Shown: one piece after another, positions 9,222 to 18,422 of the stretch
Layout of the letters: each line of letters starts with the position of its first letter
How positions within the stretch are numbered: position 1 is the stretch's first letter
Origin: CAYGZM01 sp964354365
GTDB lineage: Bacteria > Planctomycetota > Phycisphaerae > Sedimentisphaerales > Anaerobacaceae
Reading direction: 5' to 3'
Assembly (NCBI GenBank): GCA_964354365.1
Contig: CAYGZM010000002.1
Coordinates: forward strand, 13,008-77,007
DNA length: 64,000 nucleotides
The notes under the pieces: generated by a model
Told to the model about the DNA's origin: nothing
The model's database searches: none
Seen by the model: only the letters and a program-made list of their open reading frames with translations
Program-made: the position numbers and the translations under genes

Positions 9222-9857
9222 TCACAGGTTCAGTTGAGTAAACAGACTCTCCTGACATTTGAAGGCGGAGAGAAAAACCTGGAAACTACGGGATTTGTTT
9301 CGCTTCGGTTCAATGTACTGTGCAATAGCCTTCGCAGCCTCTATCTTGCGCAGGCCACCCTTGAAGTATCCAGCCCGGCGCAGGATGCGCTCGAATGCCT
9401 CCCATGTTCCACCTTCTATTCTGTCCGCGTTACGGTACTTTGCCCTCGATGGGATCGTCCCTGGGACTCTCGGGTAAGCCATTTGAACAGCCTCCCAGTC
9501 CCCGAAGTACCAAGCTTCGAGTTCTTCGATTACAATTCTATTAACGACAGTCCATAGACTTCCACGTGGGGCAGTGCGTGTCGTGAAATCTGCTTCCAAC
9601 GCCACTTGCTCAAGGTGGGCTTTCAGCTCGCGACAATCATCGTTATCCCGATCAACGATAACGGCTATGCGCCAATTGCCGGGGATCCAGCGCCTGTAGC
9701 CTCTTAGTCGTCCAGGTAAACGACTCAATAGGTCCTGCTTGCATTGATATGCGTGGATTTCAAAGGACCTTCCCCCAAGAATTCTGGGTAATAGCATTCT
9801 CAAAGCCGCCTCCATAGATGGCTCTTCAACCAATACCTCAACATGGCCGAAGCTCAT
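9222..9857 (-). CDS. DUF4276 TOPRIM-like protein, partner of the upstream ATPase
   Basis: A 211-residue protein. The start was set at ATG 9857 because its first bases overlap the ATPase stop (ATGA) and GAGGG lies upstream. Motifs read as a TOPRIM-like fold: acidic LVEEPSME at 10-16, VDRDND at 68-73 (the D-x-D pair), and IEELEAWYFGD at 110-120. These are the features of DUF4276 proteins, which occur beside ABC-type ATPases in known or suspected anti-phage systems. A metal-dependent nuclease role is likely but not proven. The gene lies 55 bp upstream of the VWA gene on the same strand. Confidence 0.75.
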   Translation of the reverse strand: MSFGHVEVLVEEPSMEAALRMLLPRILGGRSFEIHAYQCKQDLLSRLPGRLRGYRRWIPGNWRIAVIVDRDNDDCRELKAHLEQVALEADFTTRTAPRGSLWTVVNRIVIEELEAWYFGDWEAVQMAYPRVPGTIPSRAKYRNADRIEGGTWEAFERILRRAGYFKGGLRKIEAAKAIAQYIEPKRNKSRSFQVFLSAFKCQESLFTQLNL

Positions 9858-11110
9858 CGTTCCGCCCTCTTGTGCGGTGGAGCGCCGGCATTGACGAGAG
9901 GGTCGCCGACATTGAGATGACCCTCGGTCCACAGATGCCCCAGTGAAGCTCCGGCGTCCACAAATTCAAGAATTCCTTTTATCTCCGAAGCTCGGACGGC
10001 CTGTGTATAACCGTTTTCGTCGCGGTAGAGAACCCGGACTTCATCAGGCTTCAAGGAGTTCAGGAAAAACGGGGAGTGCGTCGTAGCCAGGAGCTGAGAG
10101 TGCTCTGTCGCGGTTCTGCACTCTTCGGCCAATTCAGGAAGTAGTCGAGGATGGAGAAAGTTTTCAGGCTCCTCAATGCCGATAAATTGAGGCGGCTGCG
10201 GATCGTTAAGGATGGTCAAGTATGAAAGCATCTTGAGCGTTCCATCCGACGCGAAACGCGATAGAATAGGTCTTTCAAAGGGAGCGTCCTTGATCTGCAA
10301 AAGCAGTCTTCCGTCCGCCATAGGTTCGGCCTGCACGCTCTCAAGCCGAGGCACTCTTCGCCGCAGTATTTCAAAGATATGATCGAGGCGGTCCGGGTAT
10401 TGCTCCTTGAGGTATTGAATCACGTTAGGCAAGTTGTCACCGCTTTTGCTCAGCCGTTCCTGTGGGCCTGCCTCTGGCTGACCTCGCATATCGCTTGTAG
10501 AAAGGTAAGACACATACCAATCGGTGATAAACTCACGAAGTGCCGCAACCCGCGGATGCTCGGCGAACTGCCCGAGTGTGTTGACGGCGATCAGGTCGGG
10601 TGAGCGTAGGGGTATGTCTGAGCGTCGTTCATCCTGCTCGTCCGGCATGTCCCCACTGGTTGCACGTCCCTGGCCGCGCGAATAATCAAGGAACCGGAAA
10701 GGCCTGCCTCTGGGTTTCCGTTTCCATTGTAGCCATTCTTCGACAACGACGGGCGCCTTCTCTTTCTCTTCGTCTATCGCAAGATGATATGTGATGAGCG
10801 GCTGCTTCGGACGCTCACGGTACTTGAACTCAAAGACGATAGGTCCTTCCTGGCCTCGAGTTCGCAGTTCTTTTGCCTTTCCACGAGCATCCCATGCACG
10901 CCGAAGTCCAAGTTGAAAACACTCTGAAAGAAAATTGAACACATCGAAAACAGTTGACTTGCCGCTGCCATTCGGCCCGAGCAGAACGGTCATCGGCCTG
11001 ATGTCCTTCAATTCGATGGTTTTCAGCGCACGATAATTCTCGACGCGCAAGTATTCGATGCGCGATGGAGAGTACCCATTCCCCTGTCTATAAGATTTTG
11101 ATGTTTTCAT
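9854..11110 (-). CDS. ABC-type (AAA_21) ATPase of a split ATPase-TOPRIM module
   Basis: A 418-residue SMC/OLD-like ATPase from ATG 11110; GTG 11158 is an alternative. It shows LRVENYRALKTIEL, then Walker A GPNGSGKST (about 45-53), a long insert with charged linkers, signature-like FASDGTLKML, Walker B plus D-loop IGIEEPENFLHPR, and H-loop ATTHSPFF. This architecture is seen in the ATPase halves of PARIS, AbiL, Septu and OLD-type defence systems. It overlaps the DUF4276 gene by 4 bp, so the two are obligately cotranslated. The upstream L,D-transpeptidase gene ends about 50 bp away on the same strand and is probably unrelated. Confidence 0.8.
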   Translation of the reverse strand: MKTSKSYRQGNGYSPSRIEYLRVENYRALKTIELKDIRPMTVLLGPNGSGKSTVFDVFNFLSECFQLGLRRAWDARGKAKELRTRGQEGPIVFEFKYRERPKQPLITYHLAIDEEKEKAPVVVEEWLQWKRKPRGRPFRFLDYSRGQGRATSGDMPDEQDERRSDIPLRSPDLIAVNTLGQFAEHPRVAALREFITDWYVSYLSTSDMRGQPEAGPQERLSKSGDNLPNVIQYLKEQYPDRLDHIFEILRRRVPRLESVQAEPMADGRLLLQIKDAPFERPILSRFASDGTLKMLSYLTILNDPQPPQFIGIEEPENFLHPRLLPELAEECRTATEHSQLLATTHSPFFLNSLKPDEVRVLYRDENGYTQAVRASEIKGILEFVDAGASLGHLWTEGHLNVGDPLVNAGAPPHKRAER

Positions 11111-11160
11111 TGTCGTATCGTGCCGTTTCGACGTGCCCGACAGATGTACCACAGGCACGT

Positions 11161-12201
11161 CTATTCTACAACCTTGACCAGGGAATTAACCGGCACCAGC
11201 ATATTATAGACTTTCATCACGTCGCCGTTGTGCAGGCGGATGCAGCCCCGCGAGCTCGCCTTGCCGATACTCTGGGGGTCTTTTGTTCCGTGAATTCCGA
11301 AGCCGGTTTTGTCTTTGGTGTTCTCGTCAAGGCCTTCCAGCTCAATCCACCTCGAGCCCAGAGGATAGTCCGGGTCTTCCGGATGAATGACTTTGCCCGT
11401 ATCCGGGTCGGTATAGAGGGCGTTGGGTATCTTTCCGCCGGCCTTTACGTGCCAAAGGCCGACGGGCGTCTGCCTGCCCGGCTGGCCGAGACCCACGGGA
11501 AAGCTTCTTACAAGGGTGTCCTGAAGAAAAATATCCATCGTGAAAGTCGAAAGATATACCTTGACGTTGAACGGCCCGTTAACGACCTTTATCCGCTCAC
11601 CCGCACGCAGCGCTTCGGGGCGCGGGATTTTGTTGACCTCCATAAGAAGCTCGTACGGCACTTTGAATTGGTTGCCGATATTGCTGAGTCGATCACCCCG
11701 CTCGACTTTGTAACTGCTGCAAAGCCTGTCCTGTGCAAAGAAGGTCTTGCTGAAGAGCCATTGGTCGGCAAGCTTGGAGAGCTGGGTCTTGACGAGCGAG
11801 CGCTGCTGCGGGCTCATAGGCATCTTCAAGGCCTCATTCAGCTTGTCTCGCGCCTCTATAATCCGGCTGGGCGTGGCGTCGATTAGCGTCGCAGCCTGGG
11901 CGATCAGCTCTGCCGCCGCTGGATTGGCCTCGATGTCCGGCTTCGGCTCAAACCTGGGCGAGCCGAGGTTGGGCTCTTCCTGTACGACCCGTTTTGGCTG
12001 AGTAAAACCTTTATCGTTCATGTTGGGTGCGTTGGCTTCGGGTATCTTGAGGTCGTTTGCATCCGGTGGGCTTGCTTTTTTGTCCTTGCCGAAGGGGTTA
12101 AGGCCGAAGATGACGCCGATGACGACAATAACAATCAACCCTGCGACAACATATATTGCGTTCTGCATTCCATGCCGCGGGCCGGTAGGGCGACGAGCCA
12201 T
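11161..12201 (-). CDS. LysM-containing L,D-transpeptidase (YkuD)
   Basis: A 346-residue envelope enzyme that would form or edit 3-3 peptidoglycan cross-links or link proteins to peptidoglycan. The start is ATG 12201, preceded by AAAGGAG at good spacing; an upstream ATG at 12225 lacks this. A membrane anchor lies at about 15-34, then an Asn/Asp/Pro linker, a helical segment, a LysM domain (about 162-207, YKVERGDRLSNI) and a YkuD domain with His304-Gly-Thr and SRGCIRL (catalytic Cys320). It starts 1 bp after the cyclo-ligase stop, so it is in an operon with that gene and rarA. Confidence 0.93.
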   Translation of the reverse strand: MARRPTGPRHGMQNAIYVVAGLIVIVVIGVIFGLNPFGKDKKASPPDANDLKIPEANAPNMNDKGFTQPKRVVQEEPNLGSPRFEPKPDIEANPAAAELIAQAATLIDATPSRIIEARDKLNEALKMPMSPQQRSLVKTQLSKLADQWLFSKTFFAQDRLCSSYKVERGDRLSNIGNQFKVPYELLMEVNKIPRPEALRAGERIKVVNGPFNVKVYLSTFTMDIFLQDTLVRSFPVGLGQPGRQTPVGLWHVKAGGKIPNALYTDPDTGKVIHPEDPDYPLGSRWIELEGLDENTKDKTGFGIHGTKDPQSIGKASSRGCIRLHNGDVMKVYNMLVPVNSLVKVVE

Positions 12202-12202
12202 T

Positions 12203-12784
12203 CTATTCTCCTTTGCGGTTTCCAAAGTGCATTATTTCTTTGTCGGTAACCAACAAATCCACCGGTTGATCGTGTTCCGTCACCGGCAGGGCATCAATCA
12301 CCTGCTCTGCAAAGGCAAAGCCGCATCTGCAGGCCCTGAGCTCCTCGTGGGCGAAGAACCTGTCATAATAAGCCCCGCCGCGACCGAGCCGATTACCCTT
12401 TCTGTCGAATCCGAGGCCCGGCGTAACCACCAGGTCTATATCGCCGAACGGCACGGGGACACCAGCGGTGGGGTTTCGCAGGCCCCACGCCTCCGTCGAA
12501 AAACCCGTCTCAAGCGACTTTATCTGCACGGGTATCATGCGCTTTTGCTCCCAGGAGACCTTGGGCACGGCAACTGTCTTGCCGAGCTGCCAGGCGTTGA
12601 GTATGGCTTCGGAAGTGTCCACCTCGTACGGAAGCGAGACAAACAGCATCACCGTCGATGCGTTTTGAAACTGCTCGGTCGAAACGAGGCGTTCACAGGC
12701 CTGACGGCTTTTCCGGTCCCTCTGTTCCGGCTGTAAGGCAAGCAGTTTATTCTGAAGCTCACGGCGCAAGTGGGGCTTGTCCAT
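12203..12784 (-). CDS. 5-formyltetrahydrofolate cyclo-ligase
   Basis: A 193-residue enzyme that converts 5-formyl-THF to 5,10-methenyl-THF with ATP, returning folate to one-carbon metabolism. The family motif GFDRKGNRLGRGGAYYDRF is complete, preceded by DLVVTPGLG. An N-terminal Lys/Arg-rich helix is typical. The gene abuts rarA without a gap and is 1 bp from the L,D-transpeptidase gene. Confidence 0.93.
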   Translation of the reverse strand: MDKPHLRRELQNKLLALQPEQRDRKSRQACERLVSTEQFQNASTVMLFVSLPYEVDTSEAILNAWQLGKTVAVPKVSWEQKRMIPVQIKSLETGFSTEAWGLRNPTAGVPVPFGDIDLVVTPGLGFDRKGNRLGRGGAYYDRFFAHEELRACRCGFAFAEQVIDALPVTEHDQPVDLLVTDKEIMHFGNRKGE

Positions 12785-14185
<1,401 letters not shown>

Positions 14186-14192
14186 CGCGCGT

Positions 14193-14222
14193 ATTATAGG
14201 CCCCCAAAGACGGAACTGTCGA
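14193..14222 (-). promoter_or_regulatory. Sigma-70 promoter for rarA, predicted leaderless transcript
   Basis: On the minus strand, TCGACA (14222-14217) and TATAAT (14198-14193) are 18 bp apart, matching the consensus at 5 of 6 and 6 of 6 positions. The -10 box ends 7 bp before the ATG at 14185, so transcription should begin at or next to the start codon. Confidence 0.65.
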
Positions 14223-14488
14223 GAGTATATTCCCCGTAGAGCCGCCAAAGAGCGGTTTTCCTGCTTCTTATGGCTGCCTCCAACTACCAAAAAAAAAGTG
14301 ATGAACCGTTTTTTTTCATTTGATTTGCCCTTGTATTCCGATATAGTTGTGCAGACTGATATTGAAAATAGGGATTGATATATACGTCAGTGAGTAGTTA
14401 AATACGCCTGATATGGTGTCAGGCGTGTCAGGCAAGGAGTCCGGTATCGGATGGATTTATGGAACGGGTTTATTGAAAGGAGTTAGTT
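14223..14488. other. Divergent intergenic region with an 8-bp dyad
   Basis: AT-rich DNA between rarA and the barrel gene. ACGCCTGA (14404-14411) and TCAGGCGT (14419-14426) form a perfect inverted repeat with a 7-nt spacer, followed by a further GTCAGGC. It could be an operator or a leader hairpin of the plus-strand gene. A strong GAAAGGAG ribosome site precedes the ATG at 14489. No gene was seen. Confidence 0.4.
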
Positions 14489-15259
14489 ATGCAGAAGACA
14501 TTTTTATGGTTGGTTGTTCTGTTCATTGGAGTCCTGGTCAGCACCACCGCATTTGCGCTCGATCCGATGGGGCCGCCTGCGGCGACGATTGACAAGGGCG
14601 GCTGGGCAATAGGACTCGAGTATTCCTACAGCGACATAGAACTCGAGCGGCAGCCCACGAACTGGAGTTCGGCCCAGCGCAACGTCGATATCACAATGCA
14701 CAGGACATACGGCAACCTGAGTTACGGCATCAGCGAGAACGTAACAGGGTTTGTGCGGGCGGGCGGCGCCACATTGGAATGGGACGAAGTGCCAGGTAGG
14801 GACCACGCCTGGGAAGGCGATAGCGGCAACTGGGATTTTGCCTGGGGCGCCGGCGTTAAGGCGACCCTGTCGGAATCCGCAGATACCACTTGGGGCTTCG
14901 TGGCCCAAATCGGCCGGAGTGTTCTGACCGGAGACCAGAAAGACAACGCCGGCGATGAACCTGACGGTGAGTACGAGGTCACATTCAACGAAGTACAAAT
15001 CGCCTTTGGCCCAACATGGAAGGCATCGGATTCGGTGAGAATCTATGGCGGCCCCTTCGTTGACTTTATCAGCGGCAGGTGGCAAGACGAGTGGGAAGAC
15101 GGCGATAAGCCTCGCAAGCCCATCGAAGAGGAAGACTTCTGGGGCGGCTACCTCGGTGCAGCGATTGACCTTTCAAAGAATTCATCCCTTAACGTGGAAG
15201 GTTCGCTCATGGAGAATGGCTGGGCTCTTGCCGCCGGCGTAATGTGGCGCTGCAAATAG
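14489..15259 (+). CDS. Probable outer-membrane beta-barrel protein
   Basis: A 256-residue exported protein. It begins with a signal peptide (basic MQKT, hydrophobic FLWLVVLFIGVLVSTT, cleavage after AFA). The mature part alternates hydrophobic and polar residues with many aromatic and glycine turns (GWAIGLEYSYS, WDFAWGAGVKATLS, WGGYLGAAIDLS) and ends in an amphipathic strand. This is the pattern of a small barrel of 8 to 10 strands. No specific family was recognised. It is a monocistronic unit with its own ribosome site and a strong terminator. Confidence 0.7.
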   Translation: MQKTFLWLVVLFIGVLVSTTAFALDPMGPPAATIDKGGWAIGLEYSYSDIELERQPTNWSSAQRNVDITMHRTYGNLSYGISENVTGFVRAGGATLEWDEVPGRDHAWEGDSGNWDFAWGAGVKATLSESADTTWGFVAQIGRSVLTGDQKDNAGDEPDGEYEVTFNEVQIAFGPTWKASDSVRIYGGPFVDFISGRWQDEWEDGDKPRKPIEEEDFWGGYLGAAIDLSKNSSLNVEGSLMENGWALAAGVMWRCK

Positions 15260-15293
15260 AACTGCCTTGCACTTCACAGTTATCTAAACAAGA

Positions 15294-15333
15294 ACAAGGG
15301 CTGCGAATCGAAGAATCGCAGCCCTTGTTTTTT
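15294..15333 (+). terminator. Intrinsic terminator of the barrel gene
   Basis: CAAGGGCTGCGA (15295-15306) pairs perfectly with TCGCAGCCCTTG (15316-15327) around a 9-nt loop, followed by six Ts (15328-15333). Confidence 0.92.
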
Positions 15334-15381
15334 CAGCGGACAGGGTGTGCAGAGGATGTCAGGACAACTATCGGCTATCCC

Positions 15382-16248
15382 CTACTTGCGCTGTCCGTGT
15401 GCGTATTTGAAGAACTTCTCTCTGAGCAGTTTAGTAACAGGGCCTGGTTTGCCGTCGCCGACGGTCCTGCCGTCGATCTCCACAATGCCGATGACCTCAG
15501 CCGCTGTACCCGTGAGGAAGAACTCATCACAAATATACAGGTCGCACCGCGTCAGGTTCTTCTCGACGACCTCAAGACCTTCCTTCTTGGCCAGCCTGAT
15601 GACGAGGTTTCGCGTAATTCCCTCCAGGGCGCCGGCCTCGACCGGGGGCGTACAGATCACGCCGTTTCGGACTATGAAGACGTTGTCGCCCGTCGCCTCT
15701 GCCACGTACCCTTCGTGGTTATACATAACCGCTTCCGGCACGTTGCTATCCAGCGCCTCGATCTTGGCGAGGATGTTGTTGAGGTAGTTGAGGCTCTTGA
15801 CCTGGGGCGGAATCGTCAGGGGATGATTGCGGGCGGTGGTCGCGCTGATTATCTTCATCCCAGTCTCATAAAGCTCCTCCGGATAAAGCTGAATCTTGTC
15901 GGCTATGATGAACAGGCTGCTGTCTTTGCAGGTAAAGGGGTTCAGGCCGAGATTGCCTACGCCTCGTGTAACCACCAGCCGAATATAACCGTCAACTATG
16001 CCGTTGGCCTCAACTGTCCGCTCGATCGCGCTTGTAAGCTCGTTTTTTTGCATCGGCACATCGAGCCGAATCGCCTTGGCCGACTCGTAGAGCCTGCGCA
16101 GATGGGCCTCCAGCTCGAACACCCTGCGGCTATAGACGCGAATACCCTCAAAAACCCCGTCGCCGTAAAGCAGGCCGTGGTCAAAAACCGACACCTTAGC
16201 GTCGGCCTCATCGACAAGTCTGCCGTTAAGCCATATCTTTAGGGCCAT
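15382..16248 (-). CDS. ilvE: Branched-chain amino acid aminotransferase (class IV PLP enzyme)
   Basis: A 288-residue fold-type IV aminotransferase that interconverts branched-chain amino acids and their 2-oxoacids. It shows WLNGRLV, VFDHGLLYGDGVFEGIR, the PLP lysine in VKSLNYLNN, and EATGDNVFIV and GITRNLVI in the phosphate-binding part. The start is ATG 16248, with AGGA about 8 bp upstream; an upstream extension to 16347 runs through a palindromic repeat and is rejected. Substrate preference (IlvE or D-amino acid aminotransferase) cannot be fully resolved. The products link to the 2-oxoacid oxidoreductase at 57-2428. Confidence 0.85.
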   Translation of the reverse strand: MALKIWLNGRLVDEADAKVSVFDHGLLYGDGVFEGIRVYSRRVFELEAHLRRLYESAKAIRLDVPMQKNELTSAIERTVEANGIVDGYIRLVVTRGVGNLGLNPFTCKDSSLFIIADKIQLYPEELYETGMKIISATTARNHPLTIPPQVKSLNYLNNILAKIEALDSNVPEAVMYNHEGYVAEATGDNVFIVRNGVICTPPVEAGALEGITRNLVIRLAKKEGLEVVEKNLTRCDLYICDEFFLTGTAAEVIGIVEIDGRTVGDGKPGPVTKLLREKFFKYAHGQRK

Positions 16249-16326
16249 AAGAAATCCTCGTATAATGGTTTCACTGTTCTTTGCAGGACGCGCGGCACCC
16301 TGTGCGGGTCCGACGCAGGAAGAACA

Positions 16327-16341
16327 CGGGCTGGAAGCCCG
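16327..16341. repeat. Small GC-rich palindrome, member of the dispersed intergenic repeat family
   Basis: CGGGCT, GGA, AGCCCG, flanked by ACA and CGCCACG. The same core in opposite orientation is in the larger element at 21481-21530. Confidence 0.55.
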
Positions 16342-16349
16342 CGCCACGA

Positions 16350-17048
16350 CTAACTCTTTATTCTGCCGTCGGCCAGCGTAATTATCCGGCGGGCCCTTGC
16401 GGCAATCCTCTGATCGTGGGTCACCATAATTATCGTCTGGCCAGCCGTGTTCAGCTTCTCAAAAACATCTAAAATACCATTTCCCGTCGCAGAGTCAAGA
16501 TTTCCCGTCGGCTCATCGGCCAAAAGCAGCCTCGGCTCATTCATCAGCGCCCTGGCGATTGCGACTCTCTGCCTTTCCCCGCCGGAAAGCTGGTACGGCT
16601 TGTGCTTGGCCCGTTCGGCCAGTCCCAATTGCTCAAGCAGCTCTCCGGCCCTGCTTTTGGCCCACTTTCGGCAGCCAAACCAGCCCAAAATGCTCCTCGA
16701 GGCCATCGCCGGCAAAAAAACGTTCTCCAACACGCTTAATTCGTCCAACAAATGATAAAACTGAAAAACAAAGCCCACCATTCTATTGCGAAATCTGTTC
16801 AGCTCGCGCCCGCTTTGTCGGCCCAAATCCCTTCCCTCGAACTGGACAATACCCTTATCCGGCTTGTCCAAAGCCCCCAGTATGTGCAGAAGCGTGCTTT
16901 TGCCGCTGCCCGACGCCCCCACTATCGCCGCAAACTCCCCCCTTTCCACGGCCAGGTCGAGACCTTTGAGGACTTTGACCCTCGTTGCGCCCATCCGATA
17001 AGATTTGTAAATCCCCTCGGATTTCAAAATAATGTCGCGCTCGCTCAT
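16350..17048 (-). CDS. lolD: LolD-type ABC transporter ATPase (lipoprotein release)
   Basis: A 232-residue ATPase of the MacB/LolD family with Walker A GASGSGKST, Q-loop FVFQFYHLLDELSVLENV (the Lol family typically has QxxxLLPxxxxxEN), signature LSGGERQRV, Walker B LLLADEPTGNLDS and H-loop VTHD. Start ATG 17048 overlaps the permease stop by 4 bp. With the two FtsX-fold permeases directly upstream it forms a LolCDE-type complex that extracts lipoproteins from the inner membrane for transfer to the outer membrane. Confidence 0.88.
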   Translation of the reverse strand: MSERDIILKSEGIYKSYRMGATRVKVLKGLDLAVERGEFAAIVGASGSGKSTLLHILGALDKPDKGIVQFEGRDLGRQSGRELNRFRNRMVGFVFQFYHLLDELSVLENVFLPAMASRSILGWFGCRKWAKSRAGELLEQLGLAERAKHKPYQLSGGERQRVAIARALMNEPRLLLADEPTGNLDSATGNGILDVFEKLNTAGQTIIMVTHDQRIAARARRIITLADGRIKS

Positions 17049-18394
17049 AATTGATTCACCTGCAAGGTTTCTACCGGCTTTAGTCGAATCGCCTGCCAGC
17101 TCGGCGCCAATGCGCCAATCAGGCAGGCCGTTATGGCCGAAAAAGCTATCACGGCTAAGACTCTCGGACTCACTTGGCTCGGAATGTCTCCTATGGCAAA
17201 CATTGTCCTGTCCCACACCTGATAACCGAAATGCTCAAAAAGCCAGTCCTCCAAACGGTTTATTTTCAGCAAGAACAGCCAGCCGCCTGCCAGTCCTATA
17301 ACAGAGCCAATAAGCCCCACCAAAAAGGCAAATCCACAGAACAGTCCTATAATATCTGTGGTCGAAGCGCCTATGCTTCTGAGCACTCCTATATCCTTGC
17401 TCTTGTGGCTGATGAGCATATAGAAAACGACAAGCACAATAAAAACGGTTACGATCCCGACGAAGCCGAACATAACGGTCATCATTGTCTGTTCCTTCTC
17501 CATCGCCGCGATAAGCATTCGCCTGTGGCTCTTCCAGCTCTGCACGGTCACCGTGTCCAGCAGGTATGCCTGATTTTCGCCGGCCTTTTGCTCCTTGAAT
17601 CTGTTCCACAGGGCCGCAACCGCATCGCACCCGGTTTTGAGTCCGACAGTCGGCTTGAATCTTATATGAATGGCGTTGACCCTCTTGACCGGCCCAGCCA
17701 TCCCGCAAAGCAACTGGGCCTCCTTGAAAGGCAGATAGACCAACGAACCGTCCACCCTGGCCAGGCCGCTTTGCGAAAGGTCGCTGTAGTAAAAGGTCTT
17801 TGTGTTGACCAGGCCCGCACCGGCCCCGGCCAGAGCCCCTTTGGCAGTCAATGGGAAAAAAGTGACGGCAAAGCCCACGCGCGAGGGGCTGGCCTGGTAA
17901 GAATAGTGGCTGTTCGCATCGCGCTGCAAAGGTATGTCAATCCCGAGCACGCAGCCCGGAAGATTCGGGTCGTAGCTCGGCTCAAATGCCCTCGATACAT
18001 CGTCTTTGCAGTAGTAAAGCGTGCTTGCAAAGCCGGTCGCCTTGCTGTGCCTTACCGGGTCAATGCCCATAATCTCGACCCCGCGGTTCACATCTATTCC
18101 GCGAGGGCTCAGAAGCGCATAGCCCTTTATCACCTCCGAGACGGCTTCGACAAACTCCGCCCCCTCCAACTTCTCGACGAAATCTTCATAGTATGCAAAT
18201 CCGACCAAGGATTCGCTCCCTACAACGCAGTCCCCCACAAAATCGTGGTTCTTCTGCTTGAAATCGCCCACAAGGCCGGTCATCACCGTCATCACAACAA
18301 CAACTATGAAGACGCAAAGCGCAACCGCCAGCACGGCGAAATGCGTGATCCGCCGCCTCAACAGATACCGAATTGCCAAAATAACTTTATACAT
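17045..18394 (-). CDS. LolC/LolE-like FtsX-family permease (second)
   Basis: A 449-residue permease with an N-terminal membrane helix after LRRRITHFAVLAVALC, a periplasmic domain of about 230 residues, and three C-terminal helices, the first with GIVTVFIVLVVFYMLISHKSKDIGVLRSIGAS, the coupling region typical of FtsX/LolC. It overlaps lolD by 4 bp and starts 28 bp after the first permease gene. Two distinct permeases support a heterodimeric LolCE arrangement. Confidence 0.85.
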   Translation of the reverse strand: MYKVILAIRYLLRRRITHFAVLAVALCVFIVVVVMTVMTGLVGDFKQKNHDFVGDCVVGSESLVGFAYYEDFVEKLEGAEFVEAVSEVIKGYALLSPRGIDVNRGVEIMGIDPVRHSKATGFASTLYYCKDDVSRAFEPSYDPNLPGCVLGIDIPLQRDANSHYSYQASPSRVGFAVTFFPLTAKGALAGAGAGLVNTKTFYYSDLSQSGLARVDGSLVYLPFKEAQLLCGMAGPVKRVNAIHIRFKPTVGLKTGCDAVAALWNRFKEQKAGENQAYLLDTVTVQSWKSHRRMLIAAMEKEQTMMTVMFGFVGIVTVFIVLVVFYMLISHKSKDIGVLRSIGASTTDIIGLFCGFAFLVGLIGSVIGLAGGWLFLLKINRLEDWLFEHFGYQVWDRTMFAIGDIPSQVSPRVLAVIAFSAITACLIGALAPSWQAIRLKPVETLQVNQL

Positions 18395-18422
18395 AAGTGC
18401 ACAACGAATAATTCAACATCTG

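Noticed and set aside
14186..14290. Upstream extension of rarA
   Set aside because: A near-consensus promoter sits inside it, and the family N-terminus starts at ATG 14185.
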